Both the position numbers and the translations under genes were made by a program. Under the pieces are notes generated by a model. The model did no database searches, had not been told where the DNA came from, and saw only the letters and a list, made by a program, of their open reading frames with translations. From assembly GCF_017654315.1 (NCBI RefSeq), contig NZ_CP072203.1:3968001-4032000 (forward strand): a stretch of 64,000 bases of DNA, written 5' to 3'. This DNA comes from Gordonia polyisoprenivorans (GTDB lineage Bacteria > Actinomycetota > Actinomycetes > Mycobacteriales > Mycobacteriaceae). Shown piece after piece: positions 1-8,265 of this stretch (the stretch's first letter is position 1; every line of letters starts with the position of its first letter).

Positions 1-596
1 TCGGCGACGCGGGTATCCGATATGCCCTCGACACCCTCGCCGACACCCCGGCGACACCCACCGGCGTCCGGCACCGGATCGAGCACATCGAAACCCTGCC
101 CGACGATCTCGTGTCGCGGTTCGCTGCGACCGGCGTCGTCGCCAGCATGCAGCCCAACCACTGCACCCTCTACACGCGTGGCGATCAGAGCGACAACTGG
201 TCGGTCCGGCTCGGTACCGAGCGCGCGAACCGGGCGTTCCGCACCCGCGACATCCGCGACTCGGGGGCACTGTTGGCGCTCGGATCGGATTGGCCGGTGG
301 CACCGTTCGACCCGCGCAAGATCCTCGCCGACGCGCAGTTGCGGCGCCGCGCAGGCCATCTCGACGAGATTCCGGTGTGCCCGGAGCAGGGGCTGACCGC
401 CTCGATGGCCTTGGAGGGATACACCTCTCACGCCGCCCGCGCCCAGGGATCTGCCGACGCCGGCTGGATCGGGGTCGGCGCCCGCGCCGATTTCACCGCA
501 TTCGCCGTCGACCCGTTGACCGCCCCACCCGACGAGCTGGCCGACGCTCCCGTCGTCGCGACGATGGTCGACGGACGGTTCGTGTTCCGAGCATGA
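1..596 (+). CDS. Amidohydrolase family protein, 3' part only
   Basis: The reading frame is already open at base 3 and ends at a TGA at 594-596, so this is the C-terminal ~197 residues of a gene starting before the window. The fragment contains HRIEHIE, a run typical of the metal-site region of YtcJ-like amidohydrolase-3 enzymes, then DWPVAPFDP, and ends in GARADFTAFAVDP and a short beta-type tail (TMVDGRFVFRA), the usual end of this family. Members are metal-dependent hydrolases of amide or related bonds; the substrate cannot be told. The family call is good, the specificity unknown. Confidence 0.82.
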   Translation, partial: GDAGIRYALDTLADTPATPTGVRHRIEHIETLPDDLVSRFAATGVVASMQPNHCTLYTRGDQSDNWSVRLGTERANRAFRTRDIRDSGALLALGSDWPVAPFDPRKILADAQLRRRAGHLDEIPVCPEQGLTASMALEGYTSHAARAQGSADAGWIGVGARADFTAFAVDPLTAPPDELADAPVVATMVDGRFVFRA

Positions 597-634
597 TCGG
601 TTCGCGCCGGGCGACGATGTCCTAGGCTGACGTC

Positions 635-1246
635 GTGCCCCGACCGACCTCGCCGCTCCTCGACCGCGACTCGATCGCTCGCGCCGCGCTCGCCGAGCTC
701 GACGCGAAGGAGACCTTCACCATGCCCGGGCTGGCCAAACGGCTGGGCGTGGCGGTCTCCTCGCTTTATCACCACGTCTCCGGACGAGAAGAGGTACTCG
801 AGCTCGTGCGCGGCACCATCGCGGTGGCGATGGCCGACGACGTCGACTGGTCCGGCGGCTGGCGTGGAGCGGTCACCACGTGGGTACGGACCTACCGGGA
901 CGCCTTCGGAGCGCATCCGGCGCTGGTGCGAGCGCTCACCGGGCAGACGGTCGAAGCTCCGGCGATCCTGAACAGCTACGACCACCTCGCGCAGTGCCTC
1001 GTCGCCGCAGGATTCGCCGACACGGAAATCCTGCACCTCATCACGCTCCTCGACACCTTCGCGCTCGGCTCGGCACTCGACGCCGCGGCACCGGCGACGG
1101 TGTGGTCAGTCGAGTCCCTCGCCGCCGACAGTGCGCTCGCCAGAGCGGTCGCCGCCGCCCCGAGCGGACGCCAACGCGCCGATGCCGCCTTCGATTTCGG
1201 GCTCGGCCTGTTACTCGACGCGCTGGAACGCCGGCTGCTCCGGTAA
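635..1246 (+). CDS. TetR family transcriptional regulator
   Basis: 203 residues from a GTG start. Residues ~10-55 form the TetR helix-turn-helix (TMPGLAKRLGVAVSSLYHHVSGREEVLELV). The remainder is an all-helical ligand-binding domain resembling the TetR_C class. It lies 38 bp after the amidohydrolase gene on the same strand, so it may be co-transcribed with it and regulate it; this is inference only. No operator palindrome was identified nearby. Confidence 0.85.
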   Translation: MPRPTSPLLDRDSIARAALAELDAKETFTMPGLAKRLGVAVSSLYHHVSGREEVLELVRGTIAVAMADDVDWSGGWRGAVTTWVRTYRDAFGAHPALVRALTGQTVEAPAILNSYDHLAQCLVAAGFADTEILHLITLLDTFALGSALDAAAPATVWSVESLAADSALARAVAAAPSGRQRADAAFDFGLGLLLDALERRLLR

Positions 1247-1265
1247 ACGCCTCGACGCACCCATG

Positions 1266-1775
1266 TCACTCGACGCGTTGCTTGACCACGCACGATCCGG
1301 AGTCGAAGTGCGCGCAGACGTCTTCGGCGTCGGTGCGTGAGCTGGTGGGGCGGGCCACCACGTAGCGACTGCCCGATCCGAGCATCTCACCGGGCAGGAT
1401 CAACGAGCCGTAGTGGTTGTCGCGGGCTTGTTCGGCCCGCCGATAGCTGCCGAACGCGCCGAACTGCGCGTACCAGACGGTGTCGGCGACCGGTGGCACC
1501 GGTAGCGATGGGGTCGGGGCGTCGCTCGCCTCGCTGTCCGCCGGTGTGGTGTCGTCGGTGGTGGTCTCGGTCGGTGTGGCCGACTCGGTCGTCGTCTGTG
1601 TCACCACGACCGTCGGAGTCGTCGATGCGGCGGCCGTACCCGAACCCGTATTCCACTGTCCCCCGGACAGTTTGAGGCCCACGATGACCGCAGCGACGAC
1701 GATCAGGCCGACGACACAACCCACCACGACCGGAACCACCCACGGCGGTCGGGTCGGGCGTCGGTCGTCATGCAT
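1266..1775 (-). CDS. Membrane-anchored protein with SPOR-like domain
   Basis: 169 residues. There is a short cytoplasmic N-terminus, one transmembrane helix (about 12-35, VVPVVVGCVVGLIVVAAVIVGL), a Thr/Ser/Pro-rich periplasmic linker (about 45-95), and a C-terminal ~65-residue domain beginning WYAQFGAFGSYRRAEQARD that resembles a SPOR (peptidoglycan-binding) repeat. Two Cys residues near the end (DVCAHFDSGSCVV) could form a disulfide. It follows polA on the same strand after 64 bp. The topology fits a cell-envelope protein; the exact role is unknown. Confidence 0.7.
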   Translation of the reverse strand: MHDDRRPTRPPWVVPVVVGCVVGLIVVAAVIVGLKLSGGQWNTGSGTAAASTTPTVVVTQTTTESATPTETTTDDTTPADSEASDAPTPSLPVPPVADTVWYAQFGAFGSYRRAEQARDNHYGSLILPGEMLGSGSRYVVARPTSSRTDAEDVCAHFDSGSCVVKQRVE

Positions 1776-1786
1776 GCGCTACTCGT

Positions 1787-1829
1787 GATCGTCGGTTGCT
1801 CAGGATCGTCGGTTGCTCAGGATCGTCGG
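1787..1829. repeat. 17-bp tandem repeat between polA and the SPOR-like gene
   Basis: GATCGTCGGTTGCTCAG occurs at 1787-1803 and 1804-1820, followed by a partial third copy (GATCGTCGG) at 1821-1829. It fills most of the 64-bp gap after the polA stop. No function is apparent; it is a possible length-variable locus. Confidence 0.75.
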
Positions 1830-1839
1830 AGGGTGATCG

Positions 1840-4581
1840 TCAGTGCGCGGCGTCATCCCACGACCGGCCGTAGCCGACCGACACCTCCAACGGCACCGAC
1901 AGCGTGATGGCGTTGCCCATCTCCTCGCGGACCACGGTCTCGACCTGATCGCGTTCGCCGTCGGCGACCTCGATGACCAGTTCGTCGTGCACCTGCAGCA
2001 ACATCCGCGAGCGCAACTCCTCGGCGGTGAGCCGCTTGTGGACGTTGATCATCGCGACCTTGATGATGTCGGCGGCGGTGCCCTGGATGGGCGCGTTGAG
2101 CGCCATGCGTTCGGCTGCCTGTCGGCGCTGCCAGTTGTCGCTGTTCAGATCGGGGAGATAGCGTCGGCGGCCGAACAATGTTGCGGTGTACTCGTTTCGG
2201 CGCGCCTCGGCGACGACATTGTGCAGGTAGTCACGGACCCCACCGAACCGGGCGAAGTAGGCCTCCATCTGTTCCTTGGCCTCGTCGCGGCTGATCCGCA
2301 GCTGCGCTGCGAGCCCGAAAGCGCTGAGGCCGTAGGCAAGTCCGTACGACATGGCCTTGACGCGGTGGCGCATCTCGGTGGTCACCTCGTCGATCAGCAC
2401 GCCGAACGCGCGGGACCCGACGAAGTTGTGGAGATCCTCGCCGGTGTTGAACGCCTCGATCAGCCCCGCGTCCTCGGACAGGTGCGCCATGATGCGCATC
2501 TCGATCTGGCTGTAGTCGGCGGTCATCAGACAGTCGAACGGCGTCCCGTCCTCGGCGCGGCCGACGACGAAGCCGTGACGGATCTCGCGGCCGGCCTCGG
2601 TGCGCACCGGAATGTTCTGCAGATTCGGTTCGGTCGACGACAGTCGTCCGGTGGCCGCGACGGTCTGGTTGAAGGTTGTGTGGATCCGGCCGTCGTCGGC
2701 GACGGATTTCAGCAGCCCATCGACGGTCACCTTCAGCCGGGTGGCATCGCGATGCTCGAGCAGATGCGCGAGAAACGGATGCTCGGTCTTCTCGTACAAC
2801 GTCTGCAGGGCGTCGGCGTCGGTGGTGTAGCCGGTCTTGGTCTTCTTGGTCTTGGGCATTTCGAGCTTGTCGAACAGCACCGTCTGCAGCTGTTTGGGCG
2901 ACCCGAGATTGATCTGCTCCCCGATGACCTCGTAGGCCGCTTCTGCGGCGGCGCGGATGCGCTCGGAGAAGCCTTCCTCCAGGGTGCCGAAGTGATCGAC
3001 GTCGACCGCGATGCCTGCGGCCTCCAGATCCGACAGGACGAACAGCAGCGGCAGTTCCATGTCGGTCAGCAGGGGCCGCGAGTCGATGCGATCGAGTTCG
3101 GTGTCGAGGGTGTCGGCGAGTTCGGCGACCGCACGCGCCTCGAGCATGTGCTGCTCGGCCTGCTGGGCCAACCCACCGTCCTCGTCGAGCAGCGAGAGCT
3201 GATCGTTTCCTGCGCCGTCGTCGGCGCGCAGCTCTCGACGCAGGTAACGCAAGGCCAGATCGTCGAGGTTGAACGAGCGTTGGCCGGGGCGCACCAGATA
3301 GGCGGCCAGCGCGGTGTCGCTGGTGACGCCGCGCAGCGTCCAACCGCGGGAGCGCAGCGCGTGGATCGCCCACTTGGTCTCGTGCAGGGCCTTGGGCGTG
3401 TCCGGGTCGGCCAGCCAGCCACCGAGGGCCTTCTCGTCGGCCGGATCGAGCTGGGTGATGTCGACATATGCCGACACGCCGTCCGCGGCGGCCAGGGCGA
3501 TCCCGGTGATGTCGGCACCGACGACGGTATGTGGCGCGGTCACGGTCAGCCCGGTGCGCCCGGTGCGTGCGTGATCGTCGAGCCAGCCTGCGATCTGTCC
3601 GGCCGCCAGCACCGAACCGTCGAGATCGAAGCCCGCCTCCGCCTCCGGCTCGACCGAGCTGAGCGTGGAGAACAACCGATCCCTTAGCACCCGGAACTCG
3701 AGGTCGTCGAACAACTGGTGGATGCGGTCACGGTCCCAGCCGACCCGGGCCAGATCGTCAGGCCCGGCAGGCAGTTGCATGTCGCGAATGAGTTCGGTGA
3801 GTTGACGATTCGTCTGTACCGACGCGAGATTGGCCCGCAACGCGTCGCCGACCTTGCCCTTGACCTGATCGACGTGATCGACGAGAGAGGCCAGTGAACC
3901 GTATTCGCGAATCCACTTCGATGCCGTCTTCTCCCCCACGCCCGGGATACCCGGGAGGTTGTCGCTCGGATCGCCGCGCAGCGCCGCGTAGTCGGGGTAC
4001 TGCGACGGCGTCAGCCCGTACTTCTTCTCGACCTCTTCCGGGGTGAATCGGGTCAGGTCGGAGACACCCTTGCGCGGGTAGAGGACGGTCACCGAATCGT
4101 CGACCAGCTGCAGCGAGTCACGGTCACCGGTGACGACGAGGACCTTGAAGCCCTGTGCCTCGGCCTGGGTGGCGAGCGTGGCGATGATGTCATCGGCCTC
4201 GTAGCCGTCGATGGCGAACACCTGGATTCCGAGCGCATCGAGGACTTCCTTGGTGACGTCGACCTGACCGTTGAACTCGTCCGGCGACTTCGACCGCTGC
4301 GCCTTGTACTCCGGGTACATCTCCGAACGGAAAGTCCTCCGGGAGACGTCGAACGCTGCGGCGATATGCGTCGGCTCCTCGTCGCGCAGCAGGTTGATGA
4401 GCATCGAGGTGAAGCCGTACACCGCATTGGTGTGCTGACCGGTCTCGGTCTTGAAGTTCTCGGCCGGTAACGCGAAGAACGCCCGGTAGGCCAGAGAATG
4501 CCCGTCGAGGAGCATCAGCGTCGGCTGGGTGCTGGCCTTGGTCTTGCCGCGGGTGGCGGTCGAACTCTGTGCGGGACTCAC
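1840..4581 (-). CDS. polA: DNA polymerase I
   Basis: 913 residues from the GTG at 4581. The N-terminal 5'-nuclease domain (about 20-310) has LMLLDGHSLAYRAFFAL, DGYEADDIIATL and GIPGVGEKTASKW. The middle 3'-5' exonuclease-like domain lacks the usual DxE and NxxFD acidic residues, as is common in actinobacterial Pol I, so proofreading is probably absent. The polymerase domain has motif A (DYSQIEMRIMAHLS), motif B (RHRVKAMSYGLAYG) and motif C (QVHDELVIEV). Pol I fills gaps in repair and matures Okazaki fragments. The frame can be opened further upstream to 4632, but homology starts at the 4581 start, where a -10-like element sits at leaderless spacing. Confidence 0.97.
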   Translation of the reverse strand: MSPAQSSTATRGKTKASTQPTLMLLDGHSLAYRAFFALPAENFKTETGQHTNAVYGFTSMLINLLRDEEPTHIAAAFDVSRRTFRSEMYPEYKAQRSKSPDEFNGQVDVTKEVLDALGIQVFAIDGYEADDIIATLATQAEAQGFKVLVVTGDRDSLQLVDDSVTVLYPRKGVSDLTRFTPEEVEKKYGLTPSQYPDYAALRGDPSDNLPGIPGVGEKTASKWIREYGSLASLVDHVDQVKGKVGDALRANLASVQTNRQLTELIRDMQLPAGPDDLARVGWDRDRIHQLFDDLEFRVLRDRLFSTLSSVEPEAEAGFDLDGSVLAAGQIAGWLDDHARTGRTGLTVTAPHTVVGADITGIALAAADGVSAYVDITQLDPADEKALGGWLADPDTPKALHETKWAIHALRSRGWTLRGVTSDTALAAYLVRPGQRSFNLDDLALRYLRRELRADDGAGNDQLSLLDEDGGLAQQAEQHMLEARAVAELADTLDTELDRIDSRPLLTDMELPLLFVLSDLEAAGIAVDVDHFGTLEEGFSERIRAAAEAAYEVIGEQINLGSPKQLQTVLFDKLEMPKTKKTKTGYTTDADALQTLYEKTEHPFLAHLLEHRDATRLKVTVDGLLKSVADDGRIHTTFNQTVAATGRLSSTEPNLQNIPVRTEAGREIRHGFVVGRAEDGTPFDCLMTADYSQIEMRIMAHLSEDAGLIEAFNTGEDLHNFVGSRAFGVLIDEVTTEMRHRVKAMSYGLAYGLSAFGLAAQLRISRDEAKEQMEAYFARFGGVRDYLHNVVAEARRNEYTATLFGRRRYLPDLNSDNWQRRQAAERMALNAPIQGTAADIIKVAMINVHKRLTAEELRSRMLLQVHDELVIEVADGERDQVETVVREEMGNAITLSVPLEVSVGYGRSWDDAAH

Positions 4582-4600
4582 CCGGACGAGTCTAGTGGCG
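4582..4600 (-). promoter_or_regulatory. Possible leaderless polA promoter (-10 element)
   Basis: On the minus strand TAGACT (4594-4589) matches an actinobacterial -10 hexamer and ends 7 nt before the GTG at 4581, which would put the transcription start at the start codon itself. No Shine-Dalgarno sequence precedes this GTG. Leaderless mRNAs are common in Mycobacteriales, so this is plausible but inferred. Confidence 0.45.
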
Positions 4601-4653
4601 ACCCCTGACAGACCTTCGCCGCCCGCAACCACCGGCCGAACCCGTCGAGGCGG

Positions 4654-5220
4654 TCATCCCTTGCGGAACATCGGCCACACCGACGGGCCGCCGGGAAGCC
4701 GTACCTCGCGCACCACCTCGAACCCGAAGCGCTCGTACAGCGGGATGTTGGCGACGTTGGAACTCTCGAGGTACGCCGGTCCGTCGACGCGTGCGATCCC
4801 GGCCTCGAGCAGGGCGGTGCCGATGCCCTCACCATGCCGGATCGCGCCGAGCTGCCCGAGGTACCAGTGCGGTTCCTCGGGTCGCAGCCTCGCGAAGGTC
4901 GACTCGACCACCGCACCGCGGCGAATTCCCGTCCGTAGCGAGCGGACGAACCCGGGAAGCGCACGGATCTCGTCAAGACGCGACACCCGGTACCCGGGCG
5001 GATCCCACACCGCGACGCCGACCGGCTCCCCGGCACGTATCGCGAGGTCCGGTGCCACGCCGCTGCGGTGCGTCCACCGGACCAGGGTGCGGAACATCTG
5101 CACGTCGCCGCGCGGATCCGGCGTGATCCACCGTGTGACCGGATCATCGGCAAAAGCTTGCGCCAGAAGCGAACTGGTCACATCGAGATCGCGAGTGGGA
5201 ACAATCGTCGTGTCGGCCAT
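4654..5220 (-). CDS. GNAT family N-acetyltransferase
   Basis: 188 residues. The GNAT fold is visible in the C-terminal half: HWYLGQLGAIRHGEGIGTALLEAGIARVD is the beta4/acetyl-CoA-binding motif A region, with a Q/R-x-x-G-x-G/A-like loop (RHGEGIG), followed by YLESSNVANIPLYERFGFEVVREV, the usual motif B. It lies upstream of polA on the same strand, 72 bp before the polA start. The acetyl acceptor is unknown. Confidence 0.85.
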   Translation of the reverse strand: MADTTIVPTRDLDVTSSLLAQAFADDPVTRWITPDPRGDVQMFRTLVRWTHRSGVAPDLAIRAGEPVGVAVWDPPGYRVSRLDEIRALPGFVRSLRTGIRRGAVVESTFARLRPEEPHWYLGQLGAIRHGEGIGTALLEAGIARVDGPAYLESSNVANIPLYERFGFEVVREVRLPGGPSVWPMFRKG

Positions 5221-5259
5221 ATCCCCGACTCTACGTGCGAGGCCGAGAACGAACCGGCC

Positions 5260-6093
5260 TCAGGCGACGCCGAGGTAGGCCTCGCGCACGGCGTCGTCGA
5301 CGAGTAGATCCTTACCTGCCCCCTCCTTGGTGATCGACCCGGTTTCGAGGATGTAGCCGCGATCGGATCGGCTCAGTGCCTGCTGCGCATTCTGTTCGAC
5401 CAGCAGGATCGTCGTGCCCTCGCTGTTGATCTGTGCAATGATCCGGAAGATCTGCTGGATCACCATGGGCGCCAGCCCCATCGACGGCTCGTCGAGCAGG
5501 AGCAGCTTGGGTCGCGCCATCAGCGCACGCCCGATGGCCAGCATCTGCTGCTCACCACCGGACATCGTTCCGCCGAACTGTTTTCGGCGTTCACCGAGCC
5601 GGGGAAACACCTCGAACACATGCTCCAGGGCCTCGTTGTAGGCCGTCTTGTTCTCGAATTTCCGCCCGTAACAACCCATGTCGAGGTTCTCGAGGACCGT
5701 CATCCCCGGGAAGATGCGTCGACCCTCCGGCACCTGGATGATGCCGCGTTTGACCCGCTCATGCGGTGCGAGGCGGGTTATCGACTCTCCGTTGAAGCGG
5801 ATGTCGCCCCGCGTCAACTTGTTCAGCCCGGAGATCCCGCGCATCGTCGTCGACTTGCCCGCACCGTTGGCACCGAGCAGCGTCACCAGTTCGCCCGCCT
5901 CGACCCGCAGCGAGATGCCGTGCAGCGCCTGGATGCGTCCGTAGTGGATGACGACGTCGGTGAGTTCGAGAACCGGCGGTACCGACAACGATGTCCCTGA
6001 CGCCGACTGCTCCGACTCTCGCGGTTCCGACTCTCGCGGTTCCGACTCTCGTGCTGCTGACTCTCGTGCTGCAAACTCGTGCGGCTCAGACAT
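5260..6093 (-). CDS. livF: Branched-chain amino acid ABC transporter ATPase LivF
   Basis: 277 residues. The ATPase has Walker A GANGAGKST, the signature MSGGEQQ, Walker B LLLLDEPSMGL and the switch His in LLVEQN. The LLVEQNAQQAL end and the ~235-residue core are typical of LivF. The start at 6093 (MSEPHEF) overlaps the livG stop by 8 nt; an ATG at 6111 also exists but would overlap livG further. Odd feature: residues ~5-30 are a low-complexity RESEP-type repeat encoded by 15-bp tandem units, absent from typical LivF. It is the last gene of the leftward livKHMGF operon and energises uptake with LivG. Confidence 0.92.
   Translation of the reverse strand: MSEPHEFAARESAARESEPRESEPRESEQSASGTSLSVPPVLELTDVVIHYGRIQALHGISLRVEAGELVTLLGANGAGKSTTMRGISGLNKLTRGDIRFNGESITRLAPHERVKRGIIQVPEGRRIFPGMTVLENLDMGCYGRKFENKTAYNEALEHVFEVFPRLGERRKQFGGTMSGGEQQMLAIGRALMARPKLLLLDEPSMGLAPMVIQQIFRIIAQINSEGTTILLVEQNAQQALSRSDRGYILETGSITKEGAGKDLLVDDAVREAYLGVA
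6014..6088. repeat. 15-bp tandem repeats inside the livF 5' end
   Basis: Five consecutive 15-bp units begin at 6014, 6029, 6044, 6059 and 6074. The first two are GACTCTCGCGGTTCC, the next two GACTCTCGTGCTGC plus one base, and the last is degenerate. Because 15 is divisible by 3, copy-number change would lengthen or shorten the LivF N-terminus without a frameshift. Confidence 0.85.
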
Positions 6094-7063
6094 GTTCGTC
6101 GATCTGGTCATCGGGTACCCCCAGGTAGGCGGCGATCACCGCCGGATTGTCGCGGACGTCTTTGGGTGCCCCCTCGGCGATCTTGCGGCCGAACTCGAGC
6201 ACCACGATCCGGTCGGTGACGCCCATGACCAGTCGCATGTCGTGTTCGATGAGCAGGATGGTGTACCCGTCCTGTCGGATCTTTTCGATCAGGCCCATCA
6301 GTGCGGTCTTCTCGCTGGGGTTGAAGCCGGCGGCCGGTTCGTCGAGACACAGGAGTTTCGGTTCGGTGGCCAGTGCTCGCGCGATCTCGAGTCGACGCTG
6401 ATCGCCGTAGGGCAGGTTGGATGCCTTCTCCGCGGCACGCGGACCGATCCCGACGAACTCGAGCAGCGCCATCCCGCGATCCACGGCATCACGCTCTTCC
6501 CGGTAATGCCGGGGCGTCCGCAGGATGCCGCCGAACACCGAGGTCTTGTGGCGCGCATCGGTGCCCACGCAGACGTTCTCCAGTGCCGTCATCTCTCCCC
6601 AGAGCCGGACGTTCTGGAAGGTGCGGGCAATACCTCGGCGAGTGATCTTGTGCTGCTTGAGCTTTCCCAGCGGCGCATTGTCGAAGGTGACCGTCCCGCG
6701 GGTGGGTCGATACACCCCGGTGATCGCGTTGAAGCAGGTCGTCTTGCCCGCTCCGTTCGGTCCGATGAGGCCGAGGATCTCACCGCGGCGGATCTCGAAA
6801 CTGACGTCGTCCAGGGCGGCCAACCCGCCGAATTCGACGGTCAGTCCCTCCACCTTGAGCAGGGTTTCACCCTCGTCCACCGCGATGTCGCGTTGCGGTG
6901 CAACGGCTTCGGCGACCGCTGCGGGATCGGCCAGATCCGGGTCGATGTCGGCCGGATTGACCAGGGTGGTCGCCTCGGGGTCGGCGCGCACCTCGGCGAT
7001 CTGCTTGGTGAGGTCCGGTGCACCGGATGCCGGGTTCGGCTCGTCGGGCGTGCGGTGACTCAT
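6086..7063 (-). CDS. livG: Branched-chain amino acid ABC transporter ATPase LivG
   Basis: 325 residues from the ATG at 7063, which overlaps the livM TGA (ATGA). After a ~65-residue variable N-terminus comes the ABC domain: Walker A GPNGAGKTT, Q-loop in RTFQNVRLW, signature LPYGDQRR (LSGGQ-variant usual for LivG), Walker B LLCLDEPAAG and switch LLIEHDM. The FNPSEK loop after Walker B and the long insertion after the Q-loop distinguish LivG from LivF. It pairs with LivF under the LivH/LivM permease. Confidence 0.93.
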   Translation of the reverse strand: MSHRTPDEPNPASGAPDLTKQIAEVRADPEATTLVNPADIDPDLADPAAVAEAVAPQRDIAVDEGETLLKVEGLTVEFGGLAALDDVSFEIRRGEILGLIGPNGAGKTTCFNAITGVYRPTRGTVTFDNAPLGKLKQHKITRRGIARTFQNVRLWGEMTALENVCVGTDARHKTSVFGGILRTPRHYREERDAVDRGMALLEFVGIGPRAAEKASNLPYGDQRRLEIARALATEPKLLCLDEPAAGFNPSEKTALMGLIEKIRQDGYTILLIEHDMRLVMGVTDRIVVLEFGRKIAEGAPKDVRDNPAVIAAYLGVPDDQIDEHV

Positions 7064-8265
7064 GCGGCCGCCTCCTCGCTCGACGGCGCCGGTTTGGGGG
7101 TGCGTCGGATAGCGGCGTACACCTGGCGTCCGAACGTGATCAGTCGGGCGCGTGCCGGGAACAGACCCTGTGGACGGAAGATCATGAGCGTCACGAGGGC
7201 GATCCCGAAGAACAGATACTTGTACTCGCTCAACGCTTCTCCACCCACCGAGATGCCCTGCACGCGGGCGGGTAGGTAGATGATGATGAACGCACCGGCG
7301 ATCACGCCGAGCTTGTTGCCCTGGCCACCGAGGACCACAGCACACAGGAACAGCATCGAGTTGATGACGGTGAATGCCGTGGGGTCGACATACTGCACCT
7401 GCCCGGCGTAGAACGCCCCGGACAGACCGCCGATCCCGGCACCGATGACGAACGCCCACAGTTTGTACTTGAAGGTCGGTACGCCCATGATCTCGGCGGC
7501 GTCCTCGTCCTCGCGAATGGCCACCCAGGAGCGACCGACCCGGCTGCGTTCGAGGTTGCCGATGACGATGAGCACGATGATCACCGCGACGATGCCGAAC
7601 CAGTACCACCACACGCCGTAGTTGAGCGACGAGGTGTTGTTGGCGGTGGAGAACACACCGCCGGGGCTGTCGGCGGACCGGCCGATCTCCGGGTAGAGCA
7701 CGCTCTGCAAGCCGGTGGCGCCGTTGGTGACGTCGGTGAGGTTGTCGGCGAGCAACCGCACGATCTCACCGAAGCCGAGGGTCACGATCGCGAGGTAGTC
7801 GCCGCGCACGCGCAGCGTCGGGGTACCCAGGATGACACCGGTGATACCGGTGATGATGATCGCGAGCGGCACACACGCCAGCCATGCCCACGGGCCGGAG
7901 AAGAATCCGTGGTCGGTGCTGCCCCACAACGGGCTCGACGGGCTGGTCATCAAAGCGACGACGTAGGCGCCGACGGCGTAGAACCCGACGTAGCCGAGGT
8001 CGAGGAGACCGGTCTGCCCGACCACGACGTTGAGGCCGATGGCGATCAGGGCGGTCATCGCGAAGGTCGCCATCACCACCCCGAAGTTGGTGGCGGTTGT
8101 GGTGATCAGCGGTGGATTGATGACGGGAAGCAGCGCGATCAGGATGATCAGCGGAACCCCGACGAGCCACTGCATGACCCGCGGTAAGCCGTCCCACCAG
8201 GTGCGGATGGCATCGCCCAGTCCATGACGTTCCGGCGACGTGAGCAGTGTCGGTGCTGTCGTCAT
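7060..8265 (-). CDS. livM: Branched-chain amino acid ABC transporter permease LivM
   Basis: 401 residues from the ATG at 8265, overlapping the livH TGA by 4 nt. There are about ten hydrophobic segments, including GLNVVVGQTGLLDLGYVGFYAVGAY, the classic LivM sequence, and a cytoplasmic loop RSRVGRSWVAIREDEDAAEIMGV, the EAA-like ATPase contact. An Ala-rich tail follows. It forms the transmembrane pore with LivH. Confidence 0.94.
   Translation of the reverse strand: MTTAPTLLTSPERHGLGDAIRTWWDGLPRVMQWLVGVPLIILIALLPVINPPLITTTATNFGVVMATFAMTALIAIGLNVVVGQTGLLDLGYVGFYAVGAYVVALMTSPSSPLWGSTDHGFFSGPWAWLACVPLAIIITGITGVILGTPTLRVRGDYLAIVTLGFGEIVRLLADNLTDVTNGATGLQSVLYPEIGRSADSPGGVFSTANNTSSLNYGVWWYWFGIVAVIIVLIVIGNLERSRVGRSWVAIREDEDAAEIMGVPTFKYKLWAFVIGAGIGGLSGAFYAGQVQYVDPTAFTVINSMLFLCAVVLGGQGNKLGVIAGAFIIIYLPARVQGISVGGEALSEYKYLFFGIALVTLMIFRPQGLFPARARLITFGRQVYAAIRRTPKPAPSSEEAAA

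Noticed and set aside
1843..3687. 614-residue open frame on the plus strand opposite polA
   Set aside because: It is the mirror of the highly conserved polA frame in GC-rich DNA, with Val/Gly/Arg-rich sequence and no family pattern.
6086..7612. 508-residue version of LivG
   Set aside because: The extra N-terminus is antisense-like sequence within livM; the ATG at 7063 overlaps the livM stop as expected.
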